Of a DNA stretch of 64,000 bases, positions 1-9,450 are shown piece by piece. The stretch lies in the NCBI RefSeq assembly GCF_900115475.1, contig NZ_FOWP01000006.1:186001-250000 (forward strand), given 5' to 3'. Origin of the DNA: Ectopseudomonas composti. GTDB lineage: Bacteria > Pseudomonadota > Gammaproteobacteria > Pseudomonadales > Pseudomonadaceae. A program made the position numbers and the translations under genes. Under the pieces are notes generated by a model that saw only the letters and a list, made by a program, of their open reading frames with translations, was not told where the DNA came from and searched no databases. Within the stretch, counting starts at the first letter, position 1, and every line of letters starts with the position of its first letter.

Positions 1-537
1 GGGTGTGTCGAACCAGGGATAGATGCGGTTGTAGCTGTCCCAGCTGTTGAAATAGATGCTGGCCACCAGCGGGTTCTGCTGCACGATTTCGCGCATCAGC
101 GGATCGAGCCTACCCAGGCGCGCGACTTTCTGCAGGTCCTGTTTCTCTGGGGGCGTCACATTGGAGTAGAAGGATGCCGCGCCGCCGTCATCGCGAGGGC
201 TGTAACGCACGCCGCTGGGCGTTATAGCCAGTTCTGCCGGTGCGATTGGCTGGCTCTCGTCCAGCGTCTGTTGGGTCAGGGCTACGTAGGTGTTGGTGAG
301 ACGGGCGATATGACCGAGTTCGCTTTCGACCAAGTGGGCTTCCTGGCCAGCTGCAGCCTGCAGATCGTTCAAGGCTGTCTCGCGCAGGTGGGATATCTGA
401 GCGTCGCGGATGGATACGTTGGTGATCAGGTAGACGCTGATCAACACTGTCTCCACCAGAATCAGTGGGATCAGAGCCGTTTGCACGAAGGCACGCCATA
501 TCCATGTCCGAAGACTGACTCGAGAGCCGTTTTGCAT
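1..537 (-). CDS. Membrane sensor protein, N-terminal part only (cut by window edge)
   Basis: Reading leftward from an ATG at 537 the frame stays open to base 1, giving 179 residues with no stop, so the gene continues outside the window. An AGGAG lies about 8 bases before the ATG. Residues 13-38 form one hydrophobic segment (WIWRAFVQTALIPLILVETV and on), followed by an extracytoplasmic-looking region with a helical start and a stretch IYFNSWDSYNRIYPWFDTP. That pattern is seen in double-Cache sensor domains of membrane signalling proteins. The output domain (histidine kinase, GGDEF or phosphatase) lies outside, so the class cannot be decided. It is divergent from the FKBP gene. Confidence 0.7.
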   Translation of the reverse strand, partial: MQNGSRVSLRTWIWRAFVQTALIPLILVETVLISVYLITNVSIRDAQISHLRETALNDLQAAAGQEAHLVESELGHIARLTNTYVALTQQTLDESQPIAPAELAITPSGVRYSPRDDGGAASFYSNVTPPEKQDLQKVARLGRLDPLMREIVQQNPLVASIYFNSWDSYNRIYPWFDTP

Positions 538-752
538 GACGCACGCTCCTGCGTGGTGAGAGGGCGAACGAGGTGATATCAATATGATATCCAGGCTTTC
601 CTTAAGTTAGGCTTAGCTAAAGGTAGTAGCAATTGCGCCAGATCAAGGGTGATTTAGATGTTTCATGCAGGCGGATGAACGGTAGAGATGGGGCGTGTGC
701 GGTTCTGTGCTAGGCTGGCCGGCCTTTTTCATAGCCCCAAGCGGAGCCATTC

Positions 753-1382
753 ATGTCCGAACTCAACTTCAGCCCCGATCTGTCCTCCGATGAGGGCCGC
801 GTCAGCTACGGCATCGGTCGTCAACTCGGTGGTCAGTTGCGTGACAACCCGCCGCCCGGCGTTGACCTGACGGCCATCCTGGCTGGTCTGACCGACGCGT
901 TCAGTGGCCAGGCCAGCCGCGTTTCCGAGGCCGAGCTGGGTGCCAGCTTCAAGGTCATCCGCGAAATCATGCAGGCCGAAGCTGCCGCCAAAGCCGAAGC
1001 TGCTGCAGGCGAGGGGCATGCATACTTGGCCGAGAACGCCAAGCGTGAGGGCGTGACCGTACTGGCCTCCGGCCTGCAGTATGAAGTGCTGGTGGCAGGC
1101 GAGGGCGCCAAGCCGTCGGCCGACGACCAGGTGCGTACCCACTACCATGGCACCCTGATCGACGGCACCGTGTTCGACAGCTCCTACGAGCGTGGCCAGC
1201 CGGCTGAATTCCCGGTCGGCGGCGTGATTCCGGGTTGGGTCGAGGCACTGCAACTGATGGGTACCGGCAGCAAATGGCGCCTGCACGTGCCGAGCGAGCT
1301 GGCCTACGGCGCCCAAGGCGTCGGCAGCATCCCGCCGCACAGTGTGCTGGTGTTCGATGTCGAGCTGCTCGACATCCTGTAA
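753..1382 (+). CDS. fklB: FKBP-type peptidyl-prolyl cis-trans isomerase, FklB-like
   Basis: 209 residues, close to E. coli FklB (206). Residues 10-100 match the helical FKBP N-terminal dimerisation domain, with an alanine-rich helix near 75-90. Residues 110-208 are the FKBP catalytic fold, with the usual active-site pattern: THYHGTLIDGTVFDSS, FPVGGVIPGW and a C-terminal LAYG...IPPHSVLVFDVELL. No signal peptide is seen, so it should be a cytoplasmic foldase that speeds proline isomerisation. An alternative ATG is not apparent; the chosen one follows GGAG by 5-6 bases. A strong hairpin terminator lies about 165 bases after the stop. Confidence 0.93.
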   Translation: MSELNFSPDLSSDEGRVSYGIGRQLGGQLRDNPPPGVDLTAILAGLTDAFSGQASRVSEAELGASFKVIREIMQAEAAAKAEAAAGEGHAYLAENAKREGVTVLASGLQYEVLVAGEGAKPSADDQVRTHYHGTLIDGTVFDSSYERGQPAEFPVGGVIPGWVEALQLMGTGSKWRLHVPSELAYGAQGVGSIPPHSVLVFDVELLDIL

Positions 1383-1402
1383 GCGCAATCGGCAGGCGGA
1401 TC

Positions 1403-1528
1403 GTAGGGTGGACAACGCTGTTTTTTGTCCACCATTCGCGACTGCGGTGGACGGATGAAGCATCGTCCATCCTAGGCCGCGTGCCTGGGGACGCAGGCTG
1501 TTTCGTCGGTGCGCACAGCGCACCCTAC
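1403..1528. repeat. Intergenic imperfect inverted repeat, GTAGGGTG family
   Basis: Outer arms GTAGGGTG (1403-1410) and CACCCTAC (1521-1528) enclose further partly self-complementary segments (GTGGAC / GTCCAC types). The same arm sequence recurs in several other gaps of this window. Confidence 0.55.
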
Positions 1529-1547
1529 GTGGCGGCCTGATTCAACG

Positions 1548-1581
1548 AAACGGGGCGCCCTGGTGACAGGGCGCCCCGTTT
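1548..1581. terminator. Bidirectional rho-independent terminator
   Basis: Perfect 15-bp stem (1548-1562 with 1567-1581) and a 4-base GTGA loop. The arms begin with AAA and end with TTT, so it can serve both fklB from the left and the 76-residue gene from the right. Confidence 0.85.
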
Positions 1582-1619
1582 GCATTTCTCTGGGTAGGTG
1601 CGCCACGCGCACCAGTTTC

Positions 1620-1850
1620 TCAGGACGGGCGCAAGGCCCTCGCATAGCAGTAGAGAAACAGGCTGCGCACCAGTTCTTTGAGCACGATGGGTTCGCTGGA
1701 GCTGAGCTCCTGCAGGTCCAGGTCGCCCTGGTCACGCAGTTCGTCCAGCGCTTCTTCTTCGAGCATGGCGCAGACTTCCCCGGTTTCGCGGTTGAGAATG
1801 CGCAGGTAGGGATGCGGGCGGTCCAGCCAGGCATCGATCAGGTAGGTCAT
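1620..1850 (-). CDS. Small conserved protein of unknown function
   Basis: 76 residues, acidic, beginning MTYLIDAWLDRPHPYLRILN and ending in a helical segment rich in Leu and Arg. It has no transmembrane segment, signal peptide or Cys cluster. I recognise it only as a protein conserved in Pseudomonas next to the fklB homologue. An AAGGAGA lies 6 bases before the ATG. A promoter with an overlapping Fur-box-like sequence lies 33-60 bases upstream, hinting at iron-dependent expression. Function unknown. Confidence 0.75.
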   Translation of the reverse strand: MTYLIDAWLDRPHPYLRILNRETGEVCAMLEEEALDELRDQGDLDLQELSSSEPIVLKELVRSLFLYCYARALRPS

Positions 1851-1880
1851 GGCAGGTCTCCTTGGCCGTCATTACGTAAC

Positions 1881-1910
1881 TGAGAATAATTCCTATTACA
1901 TAAATAGCAA
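1881..1910 (-). promoter_or_regulatory. Candidate sigma-70 promoter overlapped by a Fur-box-like site
   Basis: Read on the minus strand, a TTGCTA (1905-1910) is followed after 16 bases by TATTCT (1883-1888). The + strand 1881-1895, TGAGAATAATTCCTA, matches the Fur 7-1-7 unit TGATAATNATTATCA at 10 of 14 informative positions, strongest in the left half. The site covers the -10 element of the small gene that starts at 1850. Confidence 0.5.
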
Positions 1911-1966
1911 GGGTTAATTGCGACCTTTTGTCGTTTCCGCGAATGAGGTGCGACGGTAAGGCTGGG

Positions 1967-2018
1967 CTGTGGGAGGGGGCTTCAGCCGCGACGGTCGCCG
2001 CTGAAGCGCCTCCCACAG
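1967..2018. repeat. Intergenic palindrome between convergent-side ends
   Basis: CTGTGGGAGG (1967-1976) pairs with CCTCCCACAG (2009-2018), and GCTTCAGC with GCTGAAGC inside. It lies just past the stop of the RND transporter gene and may act as its terminator, although no T-run follows. Confidence 0.55.
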
Positions 2019-2024
2019 GATCGG

Positions 2025-5000
2025 TCAGTGGGCGGGCGCGGCTTGCGCCTGCGGCTCGGCATCCGGTTTGGCCAGCAGGCTGTAGACACAGGGCAGGACG
2101 AACAGGGTGAACAGCGTGCCGACGCTCATGCCGGTGGCGATCACCAGGCCGATGTCGAAGCGGCTCACCGCACCGGCGCCGGTGGCGAGGATCAGCGGCA
2201 CCATGCCGAACACCATTGCAGCAGTGGTCATCAGCACCGGACGCAGGCGGATGGCTGCTGCCTCTTCGATGGCCTCACGCAGCGGCAGGCCCTTCTCGCG
2301 GCGCAGCTGGTTGGCGAACTCGACGATGAGGATGCCATGCTTGCTGATCAGGCCGATCAGCGTCACCAGGCCCACCTGGGTGTAGATGTTCATGGTCGAG
2401 AAACCGAGGAAAATCGGGATCAGTGCGCCACAGATCGACAGCGGCACGGTGACCAGAATCACCAGCGGGTCGCGGAAGCTTTCGAACTGCGCCGCCAGCA
2501 CCAGGAAGATGATCGCCAGCGCCAGGGCGAAGGTGACGAACAGCGCGCTGCCTTCCTGGATGTACTGACGCGAGGCACCGGCGTAGTCGAAGCTGTAGCC
2601 GCGCGGCGCTTCCTCGCGAGCGATGGCAGTGATGGTGTCGATTGCGTCGCCCTGGCTGACGATGGCCACGCCTTCGATGATCGCCGAGTTGAGCTGCTGG
2701 AACTGCTTGAGCTTGGTCGGTCGCGCACGGTCACTGATGCTGATCAGCGTACCCAGTGGCACCATGGCGCCACTTTCGCTGCGCACGTGGTAGTTGTCCA
2801 GCCAGCTCGGGTTCTCGCGATAGGCCCGCTCGACCTGGGCGATCACCTTGTAGCTACGGCCGTCGATGGTGAAGCGGTTGATCTCGCCCTCACCAAGCAG
2901 GCTGGCCAGGGTAGCCCCCAGGTCTTCCATGGAGACGCCCATCTGCGCGGCTTTGTCGCGGTCGATGTCGACGACGATTTCCGGCTTGTCGAAGGCCAGG
3001 TCGATGTTGAGGAAGGCGAATTTGCCCGACTCCTGCGCACGCGCCTTGACCCGTTCGGCCACCTGCAGCAGCGACTCGTAGTCATTCGGCGTGTTGATCA
3101 CGAACTGGAAGGGCAGGCCCTCACCGGTGCCGGGCAGCGACGGCAGATTGAAGCCGAAGACCTGCAGGCCGGGGATATGGTTGAGCTTGGCCTGGACCTC
3201 GGGGAGGATTGCCATCTGCGTGCGCTCGCGCTCGTTCCAGGGCGTCAGCAGGAAACCACCGATACCCGACTGTACGCCGTCGAAACCATTGATCTGGAAT
3301 GACGAGTAGTACTCGGGGAAGGTCTTGAAGATCTCCACGAACTGGTTGGTGTAGGCGTTGACGTAGTCGAGGTTGGTCGGCTGCGGTGCGTTGGCGAAGA
3401 GGAACACGATGCCCTGATCTTCCTCGGGAGCCAGTTCGCTCTGAGTGAAGCTGAGCAGGACCGGGATCAGCGCCATGACGATCACGCCGAACACCACCAC
3501 TACCGGACGAGTGTTGAGCGTGCCGTGCAGCATCTTCTGGTAACGCTGCTTGAGCTTGTCGAAGATCATGTCCAGGCGATGGGCCAGGCCCGACGGGTTC
3601 TCTTCGTGGCGCAGCAGCTTGGCGCACATCATCGGTGACAGGGTCAGGGCGACGATGCCGGAGATGATCACCGCGCCGGCCAGGGTCAGGGCGAATTCCT
3701 TGAACAAGGCGCCGGTCAGGCCTTCGAGGAAGCCGATGGGCGCATAGACCGCGGCCAGGGTAATGGTCATCGAGATCACCGGCACGGCGATTTCGCGCGC
3801 GCCCTCGATGGCGGCATCGAACGGCGTCTTGCCCTCCTCGATATGGCGGTGGATGTTTTCCACCACGACGATGGCGTCGTCCACCACCAGGCCGATGGCC
3901 AAGACCATCGCCAGCAAGGTGAGCAGGTTGATCGAGTAACCCATCAGCTGCATGAAGAACAGCACGCCGATCATCGACAGCGGGATGGTGATCACCGGGA
4001 TCAGCACCGAGCGGAACGCGCCGAGGAACAGGAAGACCACGACGATGACGATCAGCACCGCTTCGGCCAGGGTCTTGACCACTTCGTCGATGGACGCCTG
4101 GATGAACAGGGTGGCGTCGTAGGCGATGGCCACCTTGAGGTTCGGCGGCAGTTGCGCCTCCAGCTCCGGCAGGGCGCCGCGCACTTCCTTGATCACGTCC
4201 AGCGGGTTGGCGCTCGGCGTGCCCTTGATGGCGATGTACACCGAGGGAATGCCGTCGAAGGAGCTGATCGAGTCATAGTTGGCCGCACCCATTTCCACGC
4301 GGGCGATGTCACGCACCAGCACGCGGGTGTCGCCGAGTGTCTTCACCGGAATCGCGCCGAAGGCATCGGCCGACTTGAGGTCGGTGCTGGCGTTGATGCT
4401 GGTGACCACGTACTGGCCTTTCACCTCGCCCGCGGCGGAGAGGAAGTTGTACTTGCGCACCGCGCTGTTGAGGTCGCCAGCCGTGACGCCGTAGGCGGCC
4501 ATCTTCACCGGGTCCAGCCACAGGCGCATGGCGAACACCTGGTTGCCGAGAATCTGTGCTTCGGCCATGCCGGGCAGCGTGGCCAGCTTGGGCTGGATGA
4601 CGCGCGACAGGTAGTCGGTGATCTGCGGGTTGGACAGCTCGTCGCTGTAGAAGCTGACGTACATCAGCGCCGAGGCGTCGGCTGCCTCCTTGGACAGCAC
4701 CGGGTCTTCGGCGTCTTGCGGCAACTGGTTCTTCACCTCGTTGGCCTTGGCCAGCAATTCGGTGAACAGACGGTCGCTGTTGGCGCCGATGCGCGCGTAG
4801 ATGGAGATGGTGGACAGGTTCTGCTGGCTCGACGAGGTCATGTAGTCGATGCCTTCGGCACTGGCCAGGCTCTGTTGCAGCGGCTGAGTGATGTAGCCCT
4901 GGATGGTCTCGGCGTTGGCGCCGGGATAGGCGGTGGTCACCGTGATCAGGGCGTTCTCCATCTGCGGGTACTGGCGGATGGTCAGCTTGCTGAACGCCTG

Positions 5001-5078
5001 GAAACCGAGCAGGACGATGAGCAGGCTGACCACGGTGGCCAGCACCGGGCGGCGGATGAAGGGATCGGTAAAAGCCAT
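2025..5078 (-). CDS. RND multidrug efflux transporter, MexW/MexI family permease
   Basis: 1017 residues, the usual length for a hydrophobe/amphiphile efflux RND pump. It begins MAFTDPFIRRPVLATVVSLL (TM1), has a large periplasmic porter loop, then TM2-TM6 and a second repeat with TM7-TM12. Proton-relay aspartates are D400 and D401 in the TM4 motif GLVVDDAIVVVEN. The sequence looks most like P. aeruginosa MexW and MexI from memory. It should use proton entry to expel drugs or metabolites through the adaptor encoded just upstream and an outer-membrane channel. No channel gene is adjacent, so a TolC/OprM-type partner encoded elsewhere is likely. Confidence 0.93.
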   Translation of the reverse strand: MAFTDPFIRRPVLATVVSLLIVLLGFQAFSKLTIRQYPQMENALITVTTAYPGANAETIQGYITQPLQQSLASAEGIDYMTSSSQQNLSTISIYARIGANSDRLFTELLAKANEVKNQLPQDAEDPVLSKEAADASALMYVSFYSDELSNPQITDYLSRVIQPKLATLPGMAEAQILGNQVFAMRLWLDPVKMAAYGVTAGDLNSAVRKYNFLSAAGEVKGQYVVTSINASTDLKSADAFGAIPVKTLGDTRVLVRDIARVEMGAANYDSISSFDGIPSVYIAIKGTPSANPLDVIKEVRGALPELEAQLPPNLKVAIAYDATLFIQASIDEVVKTLAEAVLIVIVVVFLFLGAFRSVLIPVITIPLSMIGVLFFMQLMGYSINLLTLLAMVLAIGLVVDDAIVVVENIHRHIEEGKTPFDAAIEGAREIAVPVISMTITLAAVYAPIGFLEGLTGALFKEFALTLAGAVIISGIVALTLSPMMCAKLLRHEENPSGLAHRLDMIFDKLKQRYQKMLHGTLNTRPVVVVFGVIVMALIPVLLSFTQSELAPEEDQGIVFLFANAPQPTNLDYVNAYTNQFVEIFKTFPEYYSSFQINGFDGVQSGIGGFLLTPWNERERTQMAILPEVQAKLNHIPGLQVFGFNLPSLPGTGEGLPFQFVINTPNDYESLLQVAERVKARAQESGKFAFLNIDLAFDKPEIVVDIDRDKAAQMGVSMEDLGATLASLLGEGEINRFTIDGRSYKVIAQVERAYRENPSWLDNYHVRSESGAMVPLGTLISISDRARPTKLKQFQQLNSAIIEGVAIVSQGDAIDTITAIAREEAPRGYSFDYAGASRQYIQEGSALFVTFALALAIIFLVLAAQFESFRDPLVILVTVPLSICGALIPIFLGFSTMNIYTQVGLVTLIGLISKHGILIVEFANQLRREKGLPLREAIEEAAAIRLRPVLMTTAAMVFGMVPLILATGAGAVSRFDIGLVIATGMSVGTLFTLFVLPCVYSLLAKPDAEPQAQAAPAH

Positions 5079-5110
5079 GATGATTTCCTTGGCTGTTGCG
5101 GCCTGTGTGC

Positions 5111-5171
5111 AGGAGCGGGCATCGCGAGCGAACGCGGTGGCTCAAGAGCTTCGCGAGCAGCGCCCGCTCCT
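5111..5171. repeat. Inverted repeat inside the efflux operon, GAGCGGGC family
   Basis: AGGAGCGGGC (5111-5120) pairs with GCCCGCTCCT (5162-5171), with more pairing inside (CGCGAGC with GCTTCGCG). It sits in the 100-base gap between adaptor and transporter genes and may alter their relative expression. Confidence 0.6.
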
Positions 5172-5178
5172 ACGAGTT

Positions 5179-6339
5179 CTAGCGTTTGCTGTCGGTCTCG
5201 AGCTGCAGCGCCGGGTCGTCGACGATGACGACATGGGCGCCGTTGTCCAACTTGAGCTGGCCGGAGGTGACCACCTGCTCGCCGACCTTCAGGCCCTTGC
5301 CGATCACCACCTGGCCGGCACGGCGCTCGCCGGTTTCGACGAAGCGCCGCTCGACGGTCAGCTGGGCATTGCCGTCTGCGTCCTTGAGCGTCTTGCCATC
5401 TTCGTCCTGCTTCTCCTTCACCACGTACACCGAGTTGCCGTAGAGGGTGTAGGTGATGGCGGTCTCCGGCACCACGATCTGCGCTTGCTCACCCGGCAGC
5501 AGCACTTCCAGATTGGCGAACATACCCGGCAGCAGCTTCTCATCCGGGTTGCTCAGGGTGGCGCGGACCTGCAAGTTGCGGGTCTCGTTTTCCACCTTGG
5601 GGTTGATCGCGGCGATGCGGCCTTCGAACTGCTCGTCGGGGTAGGCGGCGACGCTCAGGCGCACTGGCTGGCCGACCTGCAGCTGCGGCGCGCGTTGCTC
5701 CGGCAGGAAGAAGTCGACGTGCAGGCGCGACAGATCCTGCAGGGTGGCGATGGTGGCGCCCGGCGAGAGGTAGTCGCCGGTGTCGACCTGACGAATACCG
5801 ATGGTGCCGGCGAACGGTGCGTTGATGCGCTTCTTGTCCAGTTGCGCCTTGAGTTGGGCGACACTGGCCGTGGCTTTCTGCAGGGTCGAGGCCAGGCGAT
5901 CAAACTCGCTCTTGGAAATGTTCGAGCGGCTGACCAGGCTGCGCCCGCGCTCATACTCGATCTGTGCCAGGCTGCGCTCGGCTTCGGCGGTGGCCAGGCT
6001 GGCGCGTTCCACTTCGCTGTCGAGCTGGATCAGCGGCTGGCCCAGGGTCACCTTCTGCCCCGACTCGAACATCACCTCGCGGACGATGCCGTCCACTTCC
6101 GCGGCCAGGTCCACACCCTGGAACGCCTTGAGCGTACCGATGGCCGGCAGACGACCTTGCCATGGCTGCTCTTCGGCATGGGCGGCGGACACGCTGATAG
6201 CCGGCTGCGGCGCCGAGAACATCTGGATCTGCTGGTAGATGGAGAAGCCTTTGTAGGCGGCGAGCGCGAGTACCACGACGAGTACCACGCCGAGCATGAT
6301 GAGCATGCGACGGAGCAACATATTCCGTTTCCTTGGCAA
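5179..6339 (-). CDS. RND efflux periplasmic adaptor (membrane fusion protein), MexV/MexH type
   Basis: 386 residues. An N-terminal hydrophobic helix (residues 9-30, LRRMLIMLGVVLVVVLALAA) anchors or exports it. Then come a lipoyl-like half-domain (AEVDGIVREVMFESGQKVTLGQ), an alpha-helical hairpin with heptad-like repeats (about 105-165), the second lipoyl half (INAPFAGTIGIRQVDTGDYL), and beta-barrel and membrane-proximal domains. It should bridge the inner-membrane pump encoded 100 bases downstream to an outer-membrane channel. It is the first gene of the pair, and an inverted repeat separates the two. Confidence 0.92.
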   Translation of the reverse strand: MPRKRNMLLRRMLIMLGVVLVVVLALAAYKGFSIYQQIQMFSAPQPAISVSAAHAEEQPWQGRLPAIGTLKAFQGVDLAAEVDGIVREVMFESGQKVTLGQPLIQLDSEVERASLATAEAERSLAQIEYERGRSLVSRSNISKSEFDRLASTLQKATASVAQLKAQLDKKRINAPFAGTIGIRQVDTGDYLSPGATIATLQDLSRLHVDFFLPEQRAPQLQVGQPVRLSVAAYPDEQFEGRIAAINPKVENETRNLQVRATLSNPDEKLLPGMFANLEVLLPGEQAQIVVPETAITYTLYGNSVYVVKEKQDEDGKTLKDADGNAQLTVERRFVETGERRAGQVVIGKGLKVGEQVVTSGQLKLDNGAHVVIVDDPALQLETDSKR

Positions 6340-6466
6340 GCTGAGAGGGGCCTGGGAATAGGCAAGAGAGGCACCTTAGTGCCAGTTGTGTTCGCTGTCA
6401 AAGCGTCTCGTTTGCGTCAAGTACGGCGCATGTTCGGCACCTCCCTGTGCCGGTCTGATAATGAGC

Positions 6467-8092
6467 TCAGGAGCCCAGGCGGCGGGTGACTTCGCCCAGT
6501 TGCCCGGACATGTCGTGCAGGTTGCGGCTGGCCATTTGCGTGCGCTCGACGTTGTCCTGGTTGGCACTGGCGATAGCGGTCAGCTCGGTGAGGTTGCGCG
6601 AGATATCCTCGGCTACCGAGGTCTGCTCTTCGGCGGCGGTGGCGATCTGCTGGTTCATGTCGCGGATGGCTTCCACCGCTTCGGTGATGCGCTGCAGCAT
6701 GGCGCCCGCCGCGGTTACCTGGGTCACACCCTGTTCGCTGCGCTGCTGGCCGCTTTCGATCGCGCGCACAGCGTTCAGGGCGCCGCTCTGCACGGTGTCG
6801 ATGATCTGGTTGATCTCGGCGGTCGATTCGGCGGTGCGCTGGGCGAGATGACGCACTTCGTCGGCGACCACGGCGAAACCGCGGCCCTGCTCGCCGGCGC
6901 GGGCGGCTTCGATGGCGGCATTGAGGGCCAGCAGGTTGGTCTGTTCGGCGATGCCACGGATCACTTCCAGCACCTTGCCGATGCGCCCGCTGTCGCTTTC
7001 CAGGCGGCGAATCACTTCGGCGGTATTGGCGATCTCGCCGCGGATGTCGGTGATGGTGGCGATGGTCGACTGCATCACCGTGCTGCCTTGGCGTGCCGAG
7101 TCGTCGGCATCGTTGGCCGCATGCGCGGCATCGGCGGCATGGCGTGCTACTTCCTGCGCCGTGGCAGACATCTCGTGCATGGCCGTGGCGACCTGATCGG
7201 TGCGCTCGAACTGCTCGCTGACACCCTCGGTCATGCGCGAGGCGATAGCGTTCAACTCGTTGCTGGCGCTGTCGAGGTTCTGCGTGCTCTGGTGCAGGCG
7301 CTCGCTGGTACTGGCGAGAAAGTCGCGTAGTGTATTCGCGGCGCGGGCCAGCAGTCCCAGCTCATCCTGACGGGTGCTTTCCACGCGTTGGCCGAAGCGG
7401 CCTTGGCTGAGCTGATCGACATGGCCGATCAGGTGGCGGATAGGGATGATCAGATTACGGTTGACCAGCCACAGGCTGAATATGGCGATGACCAGGGCGG
7501 CAGCCAGCATCACCACGGTGCCGCTGACAATGGTACGCGCGGCGCTGGCGTTGATCTGTTCGGCTTGGCTCAGGCTGTTCTGGCGCAATTGCTCGACCAG
7601 TGCAGTCATCTGCTCACTGGCCGCGCGGTCGATACCTTTCACTGCTGCATCGCCGGCTTGGGCGTTGGCGCCAGCGGCCACGAAGGCGTCGCGGCCCTTG
7701 CGGTAATTGCCACCAAGCGCCTGATGTTCGCTACGTAGGCGTTCGACCTGCGTCTTCAACGCCGGGTCGGCAGCGGCGACCAGAGTCAGTTGGCCGAGAA
7801 TGTCCTGCACCTTGCGCTCCTGCGCTTCGAACTGGCTCCAGTAACGTTGCAGGTTGGCGCGGTCCTGGCCGCGCAGCAGAACGTTCTTCCATTCCTGTAC
7901 CTGGATCTTGAATTCGACGTTGGCTGCGTCGATCAGGCGGGTTGACTCCAGTGGCCCATCGAGCAGGCTGCGGTAGGACTGAATACCGCTGGAGAGGAAG
8001 CTGAAGCAAGCCAGGGCGGTGACCAGGATCAAAGCCAGGCTGCCGCCGAGCAGGGCGAGAATCTGCGCGCGCAGGGATTTTTGCAGGAACAT
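6467..8092 (-). CDS. Methyl-accepting chemotaxis protein
   Basis: 541 residues. TM1 is at about 10-35 and a periplasmic helical region of about 150 residues fits a four-helix-bundle ligand-binding domain. TM2 (about 190-212) leads into a HAMP domain and a long cytoplasmic coiled coil. The conserved hairpin tip is [20 protein letters not shown] followed by [20 protein letters not shown]. The protein ends RRLGS without a CheR/CheB-binding pentapeptide tail. It signals to a CheA/CheW array; the ligand cannot be read from sequence. It is divergent from the aldarate dehydratase at 8292, so a link to hexarate taxis is possible but unproven. Confidence 0.93.
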   Translation of the reverse strand: MFLQKSLRAQILALLGGSLALILVTALACFSFLSSGIQSYRSLLDGPLESTRLIDAANVEFKIQVQEWKNVLLRGQDRANLQRYWSQFEAQERKVQDILGQLTLVAAADPALKTQVERLRSEHQALGGNYRKGRDAFVAAGANAQAGDAAVKGIDRAASEQMTALVEQLRQNSLSQAEQINASAARTIVSGTVVMLAAALVIAIFSLWLVNRNLIIPIRHLIGHVDQLSQGRFGQRVESTRQDELGLLARAANTLRDFLASTSERLHQSTQNLDSASNELNAIASRMTEGVSEQFERTDQVATAMHEMSATAQEVARHAADAAHAANDADDSARQGSTVMQSTIATITDIRGEIANTAEVIRRLESDSGRIGKVLEVIRGIAEQTNLLALNAAIEAARAGEQGRGFAVVADEVRHLAQRTAESTAEINQIIDTVQSGALNAVRAIESGQQRSEQGVTQVTAAGAMLQRITEAVEAIRDMNQQIATAAEEQTSVAEDISRNLTELTAIASANQDNVERTQMASRNLHDMSGQLGEVTRRLGS

Positions 8093-8202
8093 GACGGGAT
8101 GCCTCGGAAGTCAGGCGGAGCGGGACACATTCAGCGTAGTTGGTGAATGTTGCAGATTCGTGAAATGTCTAGATGAGTTGTGGCGATCAGGATGAGGCTT
8201 GA

Positions 8203-8218
8203 ATGATTGCGCAATCAT
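8203..8218. promoter_or_regulatory. Perfect 16-bp palindrome upstream of aldarate dehydratase, candidate operator
   Basis: ATGATTGCGCAATCAT is a perfect palindrome centred 81 bases before the ATG at 8292. A 13-of-16 match occurs at 16497-16512 in the other promoter region of the island, which supports a shared regulator binding here. Confidence 0.45.
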
Positions 8219-8291
8219 CTTAATCTGGCTCGGGTTGTCTATTTTCGGCGGCCCAGCGGGGGGCGTCGAGTTTCATCACGAGGAAGATGCC

Positions 8292-9446
8292 ATGACCGAT
8301 AACTCCATCCCACGCGCTGACGATGACCGCATTACCTGGCTGAGCCTGCGTTCGGTCGCCCTGCCGCTGGCCAACCCGATCAGTGATGCCAAGGTGCTGA
8401 CCGGCCGGCAGAAGCCGATGACCGAGATCGCCATCCTGATCGCCGAGATCGAGACCCGCGATGGTCACCGTGGCCTAGGTTTCAGCTACTCCAAGCGCGC
8501 CGGTGGTCCCGGCCAGTTTGCCCACGCCCTGGAAGTGGCGCCGAACCTGATCGGCGAGAACCCCAGCGATATCGCCAAACTCTGGGACAAGCTGTGCTGG
8601 GCCGGCGCCTCGGTCGGTCGCAGCGGCCTGGCGACCCAGGCCATCGGTGCCTTCGACGTGGCCCTGTGGGATCTCAAGGCGCGTCGTTCTGGTCTTTCCC
8701 TGGCGCGTCTACTCGGCAGCCATCGCGATTCGGTACGCTGCTACAACACCTCCGGCGGTTTCCTGCACACGCCGCTCGATCAGTTGCTGAAGAACACCGA
8801 GATCTCCCGTGAGAAGGGCATCGGTGGGATCAAACTCAAGGTCGGCCAGCCCGATTGGGCGCTGGATATCCACCGCGTCAGCACGGTGCGCGAACACCTG
8901 GGCGAGAGCTTCCCGCTGATGGTCGATGCCAACCAGCAATGGGACCGCCCGACTGCGCGACGCATGTGCCGACGCCTGGAGCCATTCGACCTGATCTGGA
9001 TCGAGGAACCGCTGGACTGCTACGACGCCGAGGGCCACGCCGAGCTGGTGCGCCTGTTCGATACGCCAATCGCCACTGGCGAGATGCTTACCAGTCCGGC
9101 TGAACACTGGGAGTTCATCCGCCAGCGTGGCGCCGACTTCCTTATGCCCGATGCGCCGCGGGTTGGCGGGATCACGCCTTACCTGCGTGTGCAGACCCTG
9201 GCCGAGCAGGCCGGCATGACGCTGGCGCCGCACTTCGCCATGGAGTTGCACGTGCACCTGGCCGCCAGCCACACCCGCGAGCCGTGGGTCGAGCACTTCG
9301 AATGGCTGGAACCGCTGTTCAACGAGCGCCTGGAGATTCGTGACGGACGCATGCAGGTGCCGACCCGACCAGGCCTCGGCCTGAGCCTCAGCGAGCAGGT
9401 CGCCGGCTGGACGGTGCAGCAGGCGGAGGTTGGCAAGCGCGGCTGA
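8292..9446 (+). CDS. L-talarate/galactarate dehydratase (enolase superfamily), copy 1
   Basis: 384 residues from the ATG at 8292, preceded by AGGAAG; a TTG at 8199 in the same frame lacks a ribosome site. The N-terminal capping domain covers about 1-130, then a TIM-barrel. Acid-base lysines are K181 and K183 in KLKVGQ, metal ligands D212 (MVDANQQ), E238 (WIEEP) and E264 (TGEM), and the catalytic His H314 (APHFAMELH). Spacing equals that of Salmonella TalrD/GalrD as I recall it. The enzyme dehydrates galactarate or talarate to 5-keto-4-deoxyglucarate. A paralogue lies at 10454, with a LysR gene between. Confidence 0.88.
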   Translation: MTDNSIPRADDDRITWLSLRSVALPLANPISDAKVLTGRQKPMTEIAILIAEIETRDGHRGLGFSYSKRAGGPGQFAHALEVAPNLIGENPSDIAKLWDKLCWAGASVGRSGLATQAIGAFDVALWDLKARRSGLSLARLLGSHRDSVRCYNTSGGFLHTPLDQLLKNTEISREKGIGGIKLKVGQPDWALDIHRVSTVREHLGESFPLMVDANQQWDRPTARRMCRRLEPFDLIWIEEPLDCYDAEGHAELVRLFDTPIATGEMLTSPAEHWEFIRQRGADFLMPDAPRVGGITPYLRVQTLAEQAGMTLAPHFAMELHVHLAASHTREPWVEHFEWLEPLFNERLEIRDGRMQVPTRPGLGLSLSEQVAGWTVQQAEVGKRG

Positions 9447-9450
9447 CCTG

